Of a stretch of 64,000 bases of DNA, positions 23,812 to 33,281 are shown one piece after another (position 1 is the stretch's first letter; each line of letters begins with the position of its first letter). The notes beneath the pieces were generated by a model. It did no database searches. It worked only from the letters and a program-made list of their open reading frames with translations, and was not told the DNA's origin. The stretch comes from Streptomyces sp. NBC_01214 (lineage in GTDB: Bacteria; Actinomycetota; Actinomycetes; Streptomycetales; Streptomycetaceae), in the NCBI RefSeq assembly GCF_026340975.1, contig NZ_JAPEOS010000001.1, forward strand, positions 4,311,001-4,375,000, in the 5' to 3' direction. Position numbers and translations under genes: made by a program.

Positions 23812-25704
23812 TCATTGCGCGCCAGACCGCGTCGCCGGGGGAGTGGGCCGCACCGCACCCTGGAGGGCCAGGGCGGTGAGTACGACCAGCGAGTCCGTCC
23901 AGCCCAGGGGCGCCACGGCGGACGGCAGCCCGGCCCCGTTCACCGTTTCGGGGAGCTCGCCCAGCCCGTTCCGCTTCGACAGCACCCAGTCGAGCACCGC
24001 ACCCGCCTTCGCAGCTTCACCGGTACTGGCCCAGGCGAGGGCGAAGAAGGAGGTGCTGGCCGTCCACGCGTACGCACCCCAGCTGAAGGAGGGGTCGTTG
24101 CCGGGCGAGACCCCGCCGTTCGGCAGCAGCAGCGCCCGGTAGGTGGAGTCCAGCGCCTCGGCGAGACCGGCCGGGGCGGCGTTGAACGGGGGCGCCATGA
24201 AGGCCACCGCGCTGTCCCGCCCGTGTTCGCCGTCGACGGTCCGCTGGTACCCCAGCGGGGCGAACGAGGTGGCGATCGCGGCCGACAGCCGCCGGGCCGC
24301 CTCACCCCAGCGTTCCGCGTCCGCGCCCAGGCCCAGCTCCGCGGCCAGGTCGGCCGCGGAGTTGAGCCCGGCCAGCAGGGGAGCGGCGGTACCGATGTTG
24401 GCCGTGGTCGTGTCCAGCTCCCAGTAGTCCGGGGACGCCGGAGGCAGCCCGTCCGGTCCGAGGGAGCGGGCGGCGTAGTCGGCCGCCCCGCGCACCATCG
24501 GGTAGAGCGCGCGCAGCCGTTCCTCCCGCCCGTCGGGCGGCGCCGCCCGGTACCACTGCCAAGTGGCCCAGGGCACCCAGCCGTTGGCGTCCAGCTGCCA
24601 CTTCCGCGCGTCCGGCGGCCCGCTGCCGTCCAGCAGGGTACGGGCCTCCCAGGTCCCGTCGGCCCGCTGGGTGAGGGCGTCGTAGCCCAGGATCCGGTAC
24701 GCCTCCTCGTCGTGCCCGGTGGCGGCGAAGGCCACCGCCGCGAAGGCCCCGTCGCGCGGCCAGGAGTACTCCCACGGCGGCGCCCACGCCGCCGCGAAGG
24801 CGCCGTTCGGCTTGAGCAGCGCCCGCATCGACAGCAGGGCGCGCTGTGACGCGGCCCGCTGCGCGGCGGTGGTCCCCGGCACCTCGCCCGCCGCCAACCA
24901 CGCGCGGCTCTCCTCGACCTGCGCCAGGGCGCCCGGGTCGTCCGCCTCGACCACCACCGACGCCGGGTCCCCGTCGGGCAGGTACCGCCACCGGCCCGAC
25001 GGCAGGCGCAGCACGTTGCTCCCGTCGACGTAGGAGGCGCCCACGGCGAAGGAGGGCAGGACGGCCTCGGTGGCGACCCGGTTGGTCAGCAGGCCCGAGG
25101 TGCGGGCGGCGAGCGCCGAGGCGGGTACGTAGCAGGGCTCGGTCTCCCCGCAGCGTTCGCTGCCGGTGGGATTGACGTGGAAGGCGAGCCGGGAGCCGTA
25201 GGCGTGCCAGCCGCCCCAGTACGCCTTGTCGTAGTTCCAGCTGGTCAGCGAGCCGGGCACCGACCGCGTGGTGCCGTACCAGGCGATCGGCGCGCTGTCC
25301 GCGGTGCTCGCCTGGAGGAACAGGTGGTAGGTGGTGCCCGCGGTGACGGTGGCGTTCAGCGGGAACTCGACCCAGCCGGCGCCGGCGCCGCCGAGCGCCG
25401 CGAGGTCCAGGGTCGTCGAGGCGATCACCGACCCCGCGTCCTCGCGGACCCGGCGGACCTGCGCGGTCACGGTGCCCGTAGCCGCCGCGCTGCCCAACCA
25501 GACGCTCACCCGGGAGAGCCGGGTGCCGTCCACCGTGAACTCCTGGGACGCAGCGTTGTTCGTGGCCTTCACGCTGAACAGCGCGCTCTCGTGGCCGACC
25601 TGGCCGTCGTAGGGCGCGGCGGCCGCGGCGTGCGGGAGCGCGGCGGGCACCCCGGTGAGTGCCAGGCAGAGCACGGCGGGCAGCAAGGTCCTCGCGAACG
25701 CCAT
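23812..25704 (-). CDS. Secreted GH15-like glycoside hydrolase
   Basis: The 630-residue product has a Sec signal (ending near AAAAAPYDG), a beta-sandwich N-terminal module of about 150 residues and an (alpha/alpha)6 catalytic domain. The phrase PPWEYSWPRDGAFAAVAFAA is the hallmark of glucoamylase/GH15-like hydrolases, and DYWELDT contains a likely catalytic Glu. A late WTDSLVVLTALAL completes the barrel. It would cleave an alpha-glucan or related polymer outside the cell. The ATG at 25704 has GGAGGAAGGGG upstream; the longer open frame to 25842 is not needed. Confidence 0.82.
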   Translation of the reverse strand: MAFARTLLPAVLCLALTGVPAALPHAAAAAPYDGQVGHESALFSVKATNNAASQEFTVDGTRLSRVSVWLGSAAATGTVTAQVRRVREDAGSVIASTTLDLAALGGAGAGWVEFPLNATVTAGTTYHLFLQASTADSAPIAWYGTTRSVPGSLTSWNYDKAYWGGWHAYGSRLAFHVNPTGSERCGETEPCYVPASALAARTSGLLTNRVATEAVLPSFAVGASYVDGSNVLRLPSGRWRYLPDGDPASVVVEADDPGALAQVEESRAWLAAGEVPGTTAAQRAASQRALLSMRALLKPNGAFAAAWAPPWEYSWPRDGAFAAVAFAATGHDEEAYRILGYDALTQRADGTWEARTLLDGSGPPDARKWQLDANGWVPWATWQWYRAAPPDGREERLRALYPMVRGAADYAARSLGPDGLPPASPDYWELDTTTANIGTAAPLLAGLNSAADLAAELGLGADAERWGEAARRLSAAIATSFAPLGYQRTVDGEHGRDSAVAFMAPPFNAAPAGLAEALDSTYRALLLPNGGVSPGNDPSFSWGAYAWTASTSFFALAWASTGEAAKAGAVLDWVLSKRNGLGELPETVNGAGLPSAVAPLGWTDSLVVLTALALQGAVRPTPPATRSGAQ

Positions 25705-26336
25705 CTGTACAGCCCCTTCCTCCTCGACGGGCGCGCGGGGCGCAGGGGCCGGGGCGCCGAAAGCTGGACCCACCATGCAGGTACGGGGCACCGGAGAGTG
25801 GGGAGCCGGTACGTGTTCCACCGGATGGGGCCGCGTTGACAACCGATCGTGTGAAAGGAACAGCGGAAGAAGCCCCGATCGGGCGCGCGTCGGCGGCGGA
25901 GGCGCTCGGCGGGCACGCCGGGGCGCGCGCGAGCGGACCAGGGCGCGCGAAGAAGCGGATGCGCTTGCTTCGGAAGATTTTCAGGGACCGGCTTGCACGA
26001 TCGGGCTCGCTTTCCGATGGGGTGGTGAATGGGAGCGCCCCTTGCTCCACGGCTGCCGGTTCGGGGGGCAGGCATGCCGGTTGCTCATGATCCACTTGAA
26101 AGGTTCCGCGCCGACGTGAATGTTGCCGAGACGACCGCCCTCACGCTGTTAGCCACCCGTGCCCGTTATCGCGTCATCGATGTGTTCAGGGCGCCCATGC
26201 GCCTGCCGGGCGCGGGGGTGCGGACGGGAACCGGCGGACCATCCGCCGGCCACCGCCGTGCCGCTCCCCGCCCCCGCCACCATGAGGTCCCCGCCGCCCC
26301 GGTGCGCGGCGACGAACAGCTGCTGTGGGGGAGCGT
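25705..26336. other. Long intergenic region, no convincing gene
   Basis: About 630 bp lie between the divergent GH15-like and sigma-factor genes. The open frames here have no codon-position bias and include rare codons, so I do not call them. One frame (from ATG 26074) ends with an ATGA overlap onto the sigma start, which may be chance. The region should hold both promoters. Confidence 0.5.
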
Positions 26337-26912
26337 ATGAGCGAAGGCGATTTCGATCCATCGGGGGACCAGGCGGTCTCCAGCGAACTGGCCGGCGTGC
26401 TGCCGGTGGACTTCACCGCGTTCCACTCCCAACAACACCGCGCCTACCTGCGCTACGCCCACTTGCAGCTGGGAAACCCCAAGGACGCCGAGGAAGTCGT
26501 CGACGACGTGTTCACCTTCCTGCTGAAGGTGTGGCGCCAGGCCCTGAAGGAGGCGAGCCTCCACGGCTTCGCGTGGGCGGTGCTGCGCGAGCACGTCGAA
26601 AGGCGGCTTGCGGCCCTGGGCCGGCAGGTGGCGATGGTGGAGACGGCGTGGTTCGCAGCGCTGCGCCGCTCCTCCAGAGAGCGGCTGGAACTGCTGGAGT
26701 CGAAGCTCGGGCTGTACGCGGCGATCGCGGGCCTGTCCGAGCGGCAGTACGACGTGGTGCTGCTGGCCTTCCTCCTGGGCAACGACTCCGACACGGTCGC
26801 CCGGATGATGGGGATCACCCCCGCGACGGTCCGTTCGCACATCCGCGGCGCACGCCGAACCCTGTCCCGCAAGCTCGGGGTGGAATGGATCCCCGGAGAG
26901 GAGAAGGACTAG
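26337..26912 (+). CDS. RNA polymerase sigma-70-family (ECF-like) factor
   Basis: The 191-residue protein has a region 2-like segment (YLRYAHLQLGNPKDAEEVVDDV) split here as YLRYAHLQLGNPKDAEEVVD. Region 4-like SERQYDVVLLAFLLGNDSDT follows, with the recognition helix MGITPATVRSHIRGARRTL. ATG at 26337 is preceded by GGGGGAG. Its stop overlaps the GTG of the next gene by one base, so the two should work together. The linker between regions is unusually long and helical, and no anti-sigma gene of known type is present. Confidence 0.82.
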   Translation: MSEGDFDPSGDQAVSSELAGVLPVDFTAFHSQQHRAYLRYAHLQLGNPKDAEEVVDDVFTFLLKVWRQALKEASLHGFAWAVLREHVERRLAALGRQVAMVETAWFAALRRSSRERLELLESKLGLYAAIAGLSERQYDVVLLAFLLGNDSDTVARMMGITPATVRSHIRGARRTLSRKLGVEWIPGEEKD

Positions 26913-28645
26913 TGAGCGACATGCCCCGCCACCGCGACATGCCGCTGTGCGAACTGGACGCGGCCCTTGCGGACGCGACGGTACTCGCGGAGGAGTACGC
27001 CGGATACGACGAGGGCGCGGCCCGCCGTCGGATCGCCCGCCGGATCGTCGCCGACCGCGCCCGCTCGGCGATCGGCACCACCGGCCCTCCCGGCGCCGCG
27101 ACCCCGCCGCCGCGGGGACCGGCCGCATCCGCCTGCGCCTCCGCGTCCGCCACAGCAGCCGACGACCTCATCCTCGACGCCGCCTGTCACGTGCGCGCCG
27201 CCCGGGGTCTGGACGACCTCACCTGGTGCCTCGTGGAGAGCCGGCCCTTCGCCGAACTCGCCCTCGACGCCGACTCCTGGCCGCACGGCGTGGACTCGGC
27301 CCTGCTGTTCGGCTGCCTGCTCCACCTGGCCGACCGGATGGAGGACGCGCAGTTCTGGTTCCAGTACGCGGCCGGGGCGGGCTCGCAGACCGCCGCCCAC
27401 TGCCTCTACCTCCTGCACCTCGCCCGGGCCGAGGTCGCGACCGCCCGCCACTGGAAGGGCCAGGCCCGGACCCTGCCCCCGGAAGAACACCTGCCGCCCC
27501 TGCCACCGCTCCCGGAACACCTCGAAGGAGCCCTCCGCGCCTCGGTCATCTGGACCACCCCGCCCATCACCACCCAGGACCTCACCGCCCTCACCACCGG
27601 ACCCGGACGGGCCGGCCGGTCCCCGTGCAGGCTCCCCGCACGACTGCGCCAGGCGGTCACGGCCCGCCCCCGCAAGGAGCACCCCGATCTGGGGGAGGTC
27701 GTCACCCCCGGCCCGCAGGTGGCGGTCGCCGTCGCGCAGAACGCCCGGCTCAGCACCCCGCACCTGACGGACCAGGCGAGCTCCTGGGCCCTCGAAGCAC
27801 TGAAACAACCCCGGCCGACCCACGCCGCCCGGAACACCCCCGAAGGGAGCCCCGCCCCCGCCGCACTGGAATCCGCCCACCAGGCACTGCGCGTCCTGGA
27901 AGTCATCAACCGCTACTCGGGCGGCGTGAACCTGACCCAGATCGCCCGTGAAACGGCACTGCCGCAACTGGTCCTCGCCCGGGCCATGGAGCAGCTGATC
28001 CGCGCGAACCTCGCCACCCCGACCGGACCGGACGCGTACGTCGCCGGCAGCGCCCTCCTGCTGGCCGAATCGGCGAACGGAGACGGACGCGGGCACCTGC
28101 ACGAGACCCTCGCCTGGGTGCGGGACGCCGTCGGCGCCGCCGTCTACGTCGCCCGCTACACCGACGGCGAGGTCTCCATCACCCAGTACGCCGACGGACC
28201 GGCCGCACCCGTGGTCGAGGAGTGGGTCGACTTCCGCGTCGCCGCCCACGCCTCCGCCGTGGGCAAGGCCCTGCTGACCCAACTCGACCACGCCGACCGG
28301 AAGGACCACCTGGCCCGCCACCGGCTCACCCGGTTCACGCCCCATACCCTCACCAGCCAGCAGGACCTCTTCCACCAGCTCGACGACCGCCCGCCGAACA
28401 CCCCCCTCCTCGACCTACAGGAGTACGCGCTCGGCACGGTGTGCGCGGCGGTGCCGATCACCGCGGGCCCGAAAGCGGAATGCGTGGCCCTGTCCATCCC
28501 GGTCCCCGACCCCAGCCGGTTGAAGCAGGCCGCCCGGCTCCTGCAGAGCGAGGCGGCCGCGGTCTTACTCGCCCTGATCGTCGCCGGCAGCACCCCGCCC
28601 ACGGCACGGCGGCCGCAGGGCATCATCCTGTCGCCGACGGCCTGA
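26912..28645 (+). CDS. Hybrid regulator: novel N-terminal domain plus IclR domains
   Basis: Of the 577 residues, about 1-300 form an alpha-helical region (CELDAALADATVLAEEYAGY; SALLFGCLLHLADRMEDAQF; GSQTAAHCLYLLHLARAEVA), with TPR-like features. From about 310 there is an IclR winged helix (LRVLEVINRYSGGVNLTQIA) and effector domain (AAHASAVGKALLTQLD; LQEYALGTVCAAVPIT). GTG at 26912 has GGAGAGGAGAAGG upstream and overlaps the sigma stop. Codon 552 (28565-28567) is TTA, so bldA may limit it. The N-terminal half could be the regulator of the co-encoded sigma factor, which is inference. Confidence 0.8.
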   Translation: MSDMPRHRDMPLCELDAALADATVLAEEYAGYDEGAARRRIARRIVADRARSAIGTTGPPGAATPPPRGPAASACASASATAADDLILDAACHVRAARGLDDLTWCLVESRPFAELALDADSWPHGVDSALLFGCLLHLADRMEDAQFWFQYAAGAGSQTAAHCLYLLHLARAEVATARHWKGQARTLPPEEHLPPLPPLPEHLEGALRASVIWTTPPITTQDLTALTTGPGRAGRSPCRLPARLRQAVTARPRKEHPDLGEVVTPGPQVAVAVAQNARLSTPHLTDQASSWALEALKQPRPTHAARNTPEGSPAPAALESAHQALRVLEVINRYSGGVNLTQIARETALPQLVLARAMEQLIRANLATPTGPDAYVAGSALLLAESANGDGRGHLHETLAWVRDAVGAAVYVARYTDGEVSITQYADGPAAPVVEEWVDFRVAAHASAVGKALLTQLDHADRKDHLARHRLTRFTPHTLTSQQDLFHQLDDRPPNTPLLDLQEYALGTVCAAVPITAGPKAECVALSIPVPDPSRLKQAARLLQSEAAAVLLALIVAGSTPPTARRPQGIILSPTA

Positions 28646-28657
28646 GAGCGGCCACGG

Positions 28658-28704
28658 CGGCGGACGGGCCCGACGCACCCCGGGTGCGGAGGGCCCGTCC
28701 GCCG
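28658..28704. terminator. Strong two-tier hairpin terminator
   Basis: CGGCGGACGGGCCC (28658-28671) pairs perfectly with GGGCCCGTCCGCCG (28691-28704). Inside, CGCACCC (28674-28680) pairs with GGGTGCG (28682-28688). It follows the hybrid-regulator stop by 13 bp and separates it from the CYTH gene. Confidence 0.8.
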
Positions 28705-28764
28705 TCCCCGGGGCGCGCCGCCGCGTGAGATGCGGGGCTGCGCCCCGCGTGGGATAACGGCACC

Positions 28765-29499
28765 ATGAACGAGCTCCCGACGGCCACGGCCGCGGAAATC
28801 AAGATCAGCTTCGCCGGGGCGGAGGCGAAGGCGGCCTTCGACGCCCTGGAGCTCGACCGGGACGAGGGGAGCCGCCGCTCGATCCATTTCTGGGACCGAC
28901 CGCAGTGGGCGGCAGACGGCACGCTGACCCTGCCCCTGCTGGATCGGGGCATCATCCTGCGCCGGCGCCGGGACGACGAGGGGCCCGATTCCGAGCGGGA
29001 AACCGACCTGACCGTCAAACTGCGTCCCTGCCCCCCGCTGCCGGAGCGCTGGCGGGGTGACCGGGAGGGCGAGGGCTGGAAGTTCAAGATCGAGGACGAC
29101 CGGACGGGACCGGAGTTCACGCCGATGTTGTCGGCCTCGCTGGAGGCCGAGGGCGGCCCGCCCGAGCTGCTGCTCATCGAGCAACAGCGGGAACTCCTGG
29201 GCGTGGCCGAGCTCACCGAGGCCGAGCTCGCCGACCTGACGGCGCTCGGCCCCGTACGCGCCGTGAAGTGGAAGGACGAGTGGGACGAGCTGCCCGGCAA
29301 GGTGGCGATCGAGGAATGGCGCACCGACAACGGCCTGCGCTTCCTGGAAGTGTCGGTGCGGTCGGACATCGCCGATGCCGCCGAGGTCCAGGCGCAGCTC
29401 GAACAGGCCCTGCGGGACCGCGACGTCACCCCGCCGCCGTTCGGCGAGCGCAAGACCGAGGCCGTCATGACCGCCCTCGCCCGCGACGCGCACCTGTGA
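28765..29499 (+). CDS. CYTH-domain protein
   Basis: The 244-residue protein has the alternating charged strands of the CYTH triphosphate tunnel: EIKISF near residue 11, LRRRRDDE near 71, TDLTVKLRP near 87 and RFLEVSVR near 197. CYTH proteins bind triphosphates or polyphosphate with divalent cations, as in thiamine triphosphatase and class IV adenylate cyclase. The first motif is EIKI instead of ExExK, so activity is uncertain. It ends 9 bp from the convergent HAD gene. Confidence 0.72.
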   Translation: MNELPTATAAEIKISFAGAEAKAAFDALELDRDEGSRRSIHFWDRPQWAADGTLTLPLLDRGIILRRRRDDEGPDSERETDLTVKLRPCPPLPERWRGDREGEGWKFKIEDDRTGPEFTPMLSASLEAEGGPPELLLIEQQRELLGVAELTEAELADLTALGPVRAVKWKDEWDELPGKVAIEEWRTDNGLRFLEVSVRSDIADAAEVQAQLEQALRDRDVTPPPFGERKTEAVMTALARDAHL

Positions 29500-29508
29500 C
29501 CACTAGGG

Positions 29509-30159
29509 TCAATCCGAGGCGATGAGGCCGGGCAGGTCGCGCATGTCGTGGAAGACGACGGTGCCGGCGCCTTCGAGCCGTTCGGCCGGGGTCAGTCCCC
29601 CCGCGTAGCCGAAGGACCGCATGCCCGCGGCGCGGGCGGCCTCGACACCGGGGCGGCTGTCCTCGACCACCGCGCACGCCGCCGGGTCGACGCCCATCCG
29701 CCGTGCCGCGTACAGGAACAGGTCGGGGGCGGGCTTGCCGCGGCGGACCTCGGTGGCGCTGTAGATGCGGCCCTCGAAGTGCTCGTAGAGGCCCGTGCGA
29801 CCGAGGGTGTGGCGCATCTTGTCGTGCGAGCCGCTGGAGGCGACGCAGGTCGGCAGGGTGATCGCACCGAGTGCCTGTGGCAGTCCCTCGACGGCGGACA
29901 ACCCGGCGTCCACCGCCTCGCGGTGGCGCTGTTCGAACGACTCCCGCCAGAGGCCGGCCGTCTCCTCGCCGAGCCGGCCGGCGATGGCCTCGTGAATGGA
30001 GGCGCTGGAGCGCCCGATGAAGCGGTCCATGACCTCCTCCTCGGTCAGCGGCCAGCCCAGCTCCGCTCCCAGGGCGACCTGGAGGGGCAGCGCTATGCGT
30101 TCGGTGTCGACGAGCACCCCGTCGCAGTCGAATATGACGAGTTCAATCGGCTTGATCAT
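29509..30159 (-). CDS. HAD-superfamily phosphatase (subfamily IA)
   Basis: The 216-residue protein has motif I IFDCDGVLVDTE at residue 9, a helical cap, Ser in VASSGSHDK (motif II), Lys in RRGKPAPDLF (motif III) and VVEDSRPGVEAA (motif IV). It resembles beta-phosphoglucomutase/sugar-phosphatase-type HAD enzymes. A TATGCT -10-like box lies at 30167-30172 on the minus strand, 7 bp before the ATG, so the message is probably leaderless. The substrate is not predictable. Confidence 0.87.
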   Translation of the reverse strand: MIKPIELVIFDCDGVLVDTERIALPLQVALGAELGWPLTEEEVMDRFIGRSSASIHEAIAGRLGEETAGLWRESFEQRHREAVDAGLSAVEGLPQALGAITLPTCVASSGSHDKMRHTLGRTGLYEHFEGRIYSATEVRRGKPAPDLFLYAARRMGVDPAACAVVEDSRPGVEAARAAGMRSFGYAGGLTPAERLEGAGTVVFHDMRDLPGLIASD

Positions 30160-30222
30160 CCCCGCAGCATAGGGGCCGCCCCGGGGCGCGACGCAGGTCG
30201 GCCCCGGCTCCTGCGCGTGCCG

Positions 30223-32124
30223 TCAGGGGGTGACGATCGCGAAGTCCGGGTCGGGGGAGTCGAGGTAGGAGAAGAGCTCGGCGACGACCGAGGGGTCGCC
30301 GTCGAGGGCCACCCCATCGCGCCGCAGGAGGTCGTCCAGCGGTAGGGCGCCGAGCAGGAGCCCGCGCAGGAGGGGTTCGTCGAGGACGAGGACGGCGTGC
30401 GGGCGCCCGGCCGCGGGGTTGTCCCCGCGGACACCGGTCAGGACGCCGTTGCCCAGGCGCAGCGTCAGCGGGTCCGAGCCGGGCAGGGCGAACCGTACGG
30501 CGACGTCCGCGTGCCAGGCCCGGGGCCCGTCGATCCGTACGGCGAGGGAGTCCACCAGCTGGTCCAGGCTCAGGGCGGCGAGCACGTCCGGGGACGCGGC
30601 GGTGGCCGGTGTCCCGATCTGCTCGCCGCGCAGTTCCTGGGCGCCGGTGAGGTAGAAGTTGCGCCAGGTGCCGTTCTCGGCGCCGTAGCCGAGCTGCTCC
30701 AGGGCATCGGCCTGGAGCTCCCGGGCCTCTGCGTTCGACGGATCGGCGAAGACGACGTGGTCGACCACCTGGGCCACCCAGCGGAAGTCGCCCTCCTCGA
30801 AGGAGGTTTGGGCACGGCGCAGGACCTCTGCGGCACCGCCCATGAACTCGACGTAGCGGCGGGCGGATTCCTCCGGCGGGTGCTGCCACAGGAGCGCCGG
30901 GTTCCCTTCGAACCAGCCCATGTACCGCTGGTAGACGGCCTTGACGTTGTGGCTGACCGACCCGTAGTAGCCGTGGGTGTGCCAGGCGGCCTCCAGCGCC
31001 GGCGGCATGCGCAGCGTTTCGGCGATCTCGGTGCCCGTGTACCCCTGGTTCAGCAGGCGGACCGTCTGGTCGTGGAGGTACGCGTACAGGTCCCGCTGCT
31101 GCGCCAGGTACGACATGGCCCGCTCGCGACCCCACGTGGGCCAGTGATGGGAGGCGAAGACGACGTCGCACCGGTCGCCGAACAGTGCGATGGACTCGGT
31201 GAGATAGGCGGCCCAGGCGCGCGGGTCGCGTACGAGGGCGCCGCGCAGGGTCAGCAGGTTGTGGAGGGTGTGGGTGGCGTTCTCGGCCATGCACAGCGCC
31301 CCGTGATCGGGCAGCAGCAGGTTGAACTCCGCCGGGGCCTCGGTGCCCGGGGTCAGCTGGAAGACCATGCGCACGCCGTCGACGGTCTCCTCCTGGCCGG
31401 TACGGGTGATGTCGACGGTCGGCGGGATCAGCGTCACCCGGCCGGTGGAGGTGGTCTGGCCCAGGCCCGCACCGACCTGGCCGCGCGGGCCCTTGGGCAG
31501 ACCGGCCCCGTACATGTATCCCGCGCGGCGGGCCATCGCCGTGCCGGCGTAGACGTTCTCGCTCGCCGCGTGTTCGAGGCAGCCCTCGGGCGCCAGGACC
31601 GGGACCCGGCCCGCGTCGACCTCGGCCTGGGTGGTGACGCCCTTGACGCCGCCGAAGTGGTCGGCGTGGCTGTGGGTGTAGAGGACGCCCGTGACGGGAC
31701 GGTCCCCGCGGTGGGCCCGGTACAGGGCGAGCGCCGCGGCCGCCGTCTCCTCGCAGATCAGTGGGTCGATCACGACGACGCCGCGCTCGCCCTCGACGAG
31801 GGTCATGTTCGACAGGTCCAGGCCGCGCACCTGGTACACGCCTTCCACGACCTGGAAGAGGCCTTGGAGGGCGACGAGGCGGCTCTGGCGCCACAGGCTG
31901 GGATGGACCGTGTCCGGACGGTCCCCGTTGAGGAAGGCGTAGGCGTCGCCGTCCCAGACGACGCTCCCGTCCTCGGCCCTGATCACGCAGGGCTCCAGGG
32001 CGGCGACGAAGCCGCGGGTGGCGTCGTCGAAGTCGGCGCGGTCGGCGAAGGCGGCGCTGGCGCGCGCTGTGCGGTGAGCGGCGCCGATCGATTCGCAAGC
32101 GTCGTGTCCGGGGCCGTTCTCCAT
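30223..32124 (-). CDS. Alkylsulfatase-like metallo-beta-lactamase-fold hydrolase (SdsA/BDS1 type)
   Basis: The 633-residue size, the metal motif THSHADHFGG (His151 onward) and the following Glu and His-rich segments fit the alkyl sulfatase class. This class has an MBL domain, an alpha-helical dimerisation domain (about 380-510) and an SCP2-like C-terminal domain (about 515-633) that holds the hydrophobic substrate. These enzymes cleave alkyl sulfates such as SDS. No signal peptide is seen, so it should be cytoplasmic. ATG at 32124 is preceded by GAGGAGG; the open frame beyond it is not used. Confidence 0.87.
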   Translation of the reverse strand: MENGPGHDACESIGAAHRTARASAAFADRADFDDATRGFVAALEPCVIRAEDGSVVWDGDAYAFLNGDRPDTVHPSLWRQSRLVALQGLFQVVEGVYQVRGLDLSNMTLVEGERGVVVIDPLICEETAAAALALYRAHRGDRPVTGVLYTHSHADHFGGVKGVTTQAEVDAGRVPVLAPEGCLEHAASENVYAGTAMARRAGYMYGAGLPKGPRGQVGAGLGQTTSTGRVTLIPPTVDITRTGQEETVDGVRMVFQLTPGTEAPAEFNLLLPDHGALCMAENATHTLHNLLTLRGALVRDPRAWAAYLTESIALFGDRCDVVFASHHWPTWGRERAMSYLAQQRDLYAYLHDQTVRLLNQGYTGTEIAETLRMPPALEAAWHTHGYYGSVSHNVKAVYQRYMGWFEGNPALLWQHPPEESARRYVEFMGGAAEVLRRAQTSFEEGDFRWVAQVVDHVVFADPSNAEARELQADALEQLGYGAENGTWRNFYLTGAQELRGEQIGTPATAASPDVLAALSLDQLVDSLAVRIDGPRAWHADVAVRFALPGSDPLTLRLGNGVLTGVRGDNPAAGRPHAVLVLDEPLLRGLLLGALPLDDLLRRDGVALDGDPSVVAELFSYLDSPDPDFAIVTP

Positions 32125-32411
32125 CGGGTGAGCCTCCTCGGGCGGTACCTGACCGGCCCCGACCGGACCGGGCGAGGGCCCCACGGCGGGCGCCGCCGCT
32201 CCACCCCAGCCTCACCCGGCCGCACTCCGCACGCCCGGCGCGTTCCGCCGTCCGGGTGGTGGGGGAGGGACCGGGCGGCTCCGCGCCACCATGGTGCTCG
32301 CCCCGTCCTCGGCGGGCGCAGAGAAACGTGTCCCGTTCGCTTGACCACGGGGCTCTACTTATCGGTAACTTGATGTCGTCCAGGAGAGGGCCGTCAAAAG
32401 GAGCGGGGCGC

Positions 32412-33251
32412 GTGGCAGACCACGACCTGAGCGGGTTCGAGAAGAGCACGTTCACCCACGACGGCGCCACCCGCCGGATCCTGCGCTGGGGCACGGGCCC
32501 CGCGGTGATCGTCATGGCGGAGATCCCGGGCATCACCCCCAAGGTCATCGCGTTCGCCGAGCACGTCGCGGCGTCCGGATGCACGGCCGTACTCCCGGTG
32601 CTCTTCGGGGAACCCGGCCGTGACGCGGATCCCGGCGCGGTCGGCCGGTCGAGCGCCGGCCGCTACATGGCCTCGTCGCTGTGGCGGGTGTGCGTGAGCC
32701 GCGAGTTCACGCTGCTGGCCACGGGGCGCAGCTCGCGCGTCGTACGGTGGCTGCGCGCCCTGGCGGCCGCCGAACACGAGCGCTGCGGCGGTCCCGGGGT
32801 CGGCGCCGTAGGAATGTGCCTGACGGGCGGATTCGCCCTGGCGATGGCCACGGACGAGCGCCTCGTCGCCCCGGTGCTCTCCCAGCCCTCGCTCCCGCTG
32901 GCCTGCACCGCGAGCCGCGCGGGCGCCATCGACATCAGCCCCGAGGACCTCGCGGTCGTCCGCGGACGCTGCGAGCGCGAGGGGCTCCAGGTGCTCGGGC
33001 TGCGCTTCCGGGGCGACCGGCTCGTCCCCGGCGACCGGTTCGCCCACCTCCGGCGGGAACTCGGGGACGCCTTCGTCGCCATCGAGCTGGACGCGAGCGC
33101 GGCGAACCCGCAGAGCGCCCTCGCACCGCACTCCGTCCTGACGGAACACCTCATCGACGAACCGGGACAGCCCACCCGGCAGGCGCTCGACGCCGTCCTC
33201 GACCTGTTCCGCACCCGGCTGCTCGGGGAACGGCCCGCGCCTGCCGCGTGA
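32412..33251 (+). CDS. Dienelactone hydrolase-family protein
   Basis: The 279-residue product has an alpha/beta hydrolase fold in which the nucleophile elbow is GAVGMCLTGG, with Cys136 as in dienelactone hydrolase. EIPGITP near residue 37 is the usual oxyanion-side motif and FRGDRLVPG near 208 marks the acid position. GTG at 32412 is preceded by AAAGGAG. The 287-bp gap to the divergent sulfatase start holds a TTGACC (32341) and short AT-rich DNA, probably promoter sequence. The substrate is unknown. Confidence 0.82.
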   Translation: MADHDLSGFEKSTFTHDGATRRILRWGTGPAVIVMAEIPGITPKVIAFAEHVAASGCTAVLPVLFGEPGRDADPGAVGRSSAGRYMASSLWRVCVSREFTLLATGRSSRVVRWLRALAAAEHERCGGPGVGAVGMCLTGGFALAMATDERLVAPVLSQPSLPLACTASRAGAIDISPEDLAVVRGRCEREGLQVLGLRFRGDRLVPGDRFAHLRRELGDAFVAIELDASAANPQSALAPHSVLTEHLIDEPGQPTRQALDAVLDLFRTRLLGERPAPAA

Positions 33252-33281
33252 CCGCTTCGCACGACGGGGACCCGGCCCCCC

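Noticed and set aside
26074..26340. Possible 88-codon gene ending in an ATGA overlap with the sigma gene
   Set aside because: Codon third positions at its start are not G/C-biased, it has a TTA codon and an Arg/Pro-rich low-complexity end, and no recognisable ribosome-binding site. Left as intergenic.
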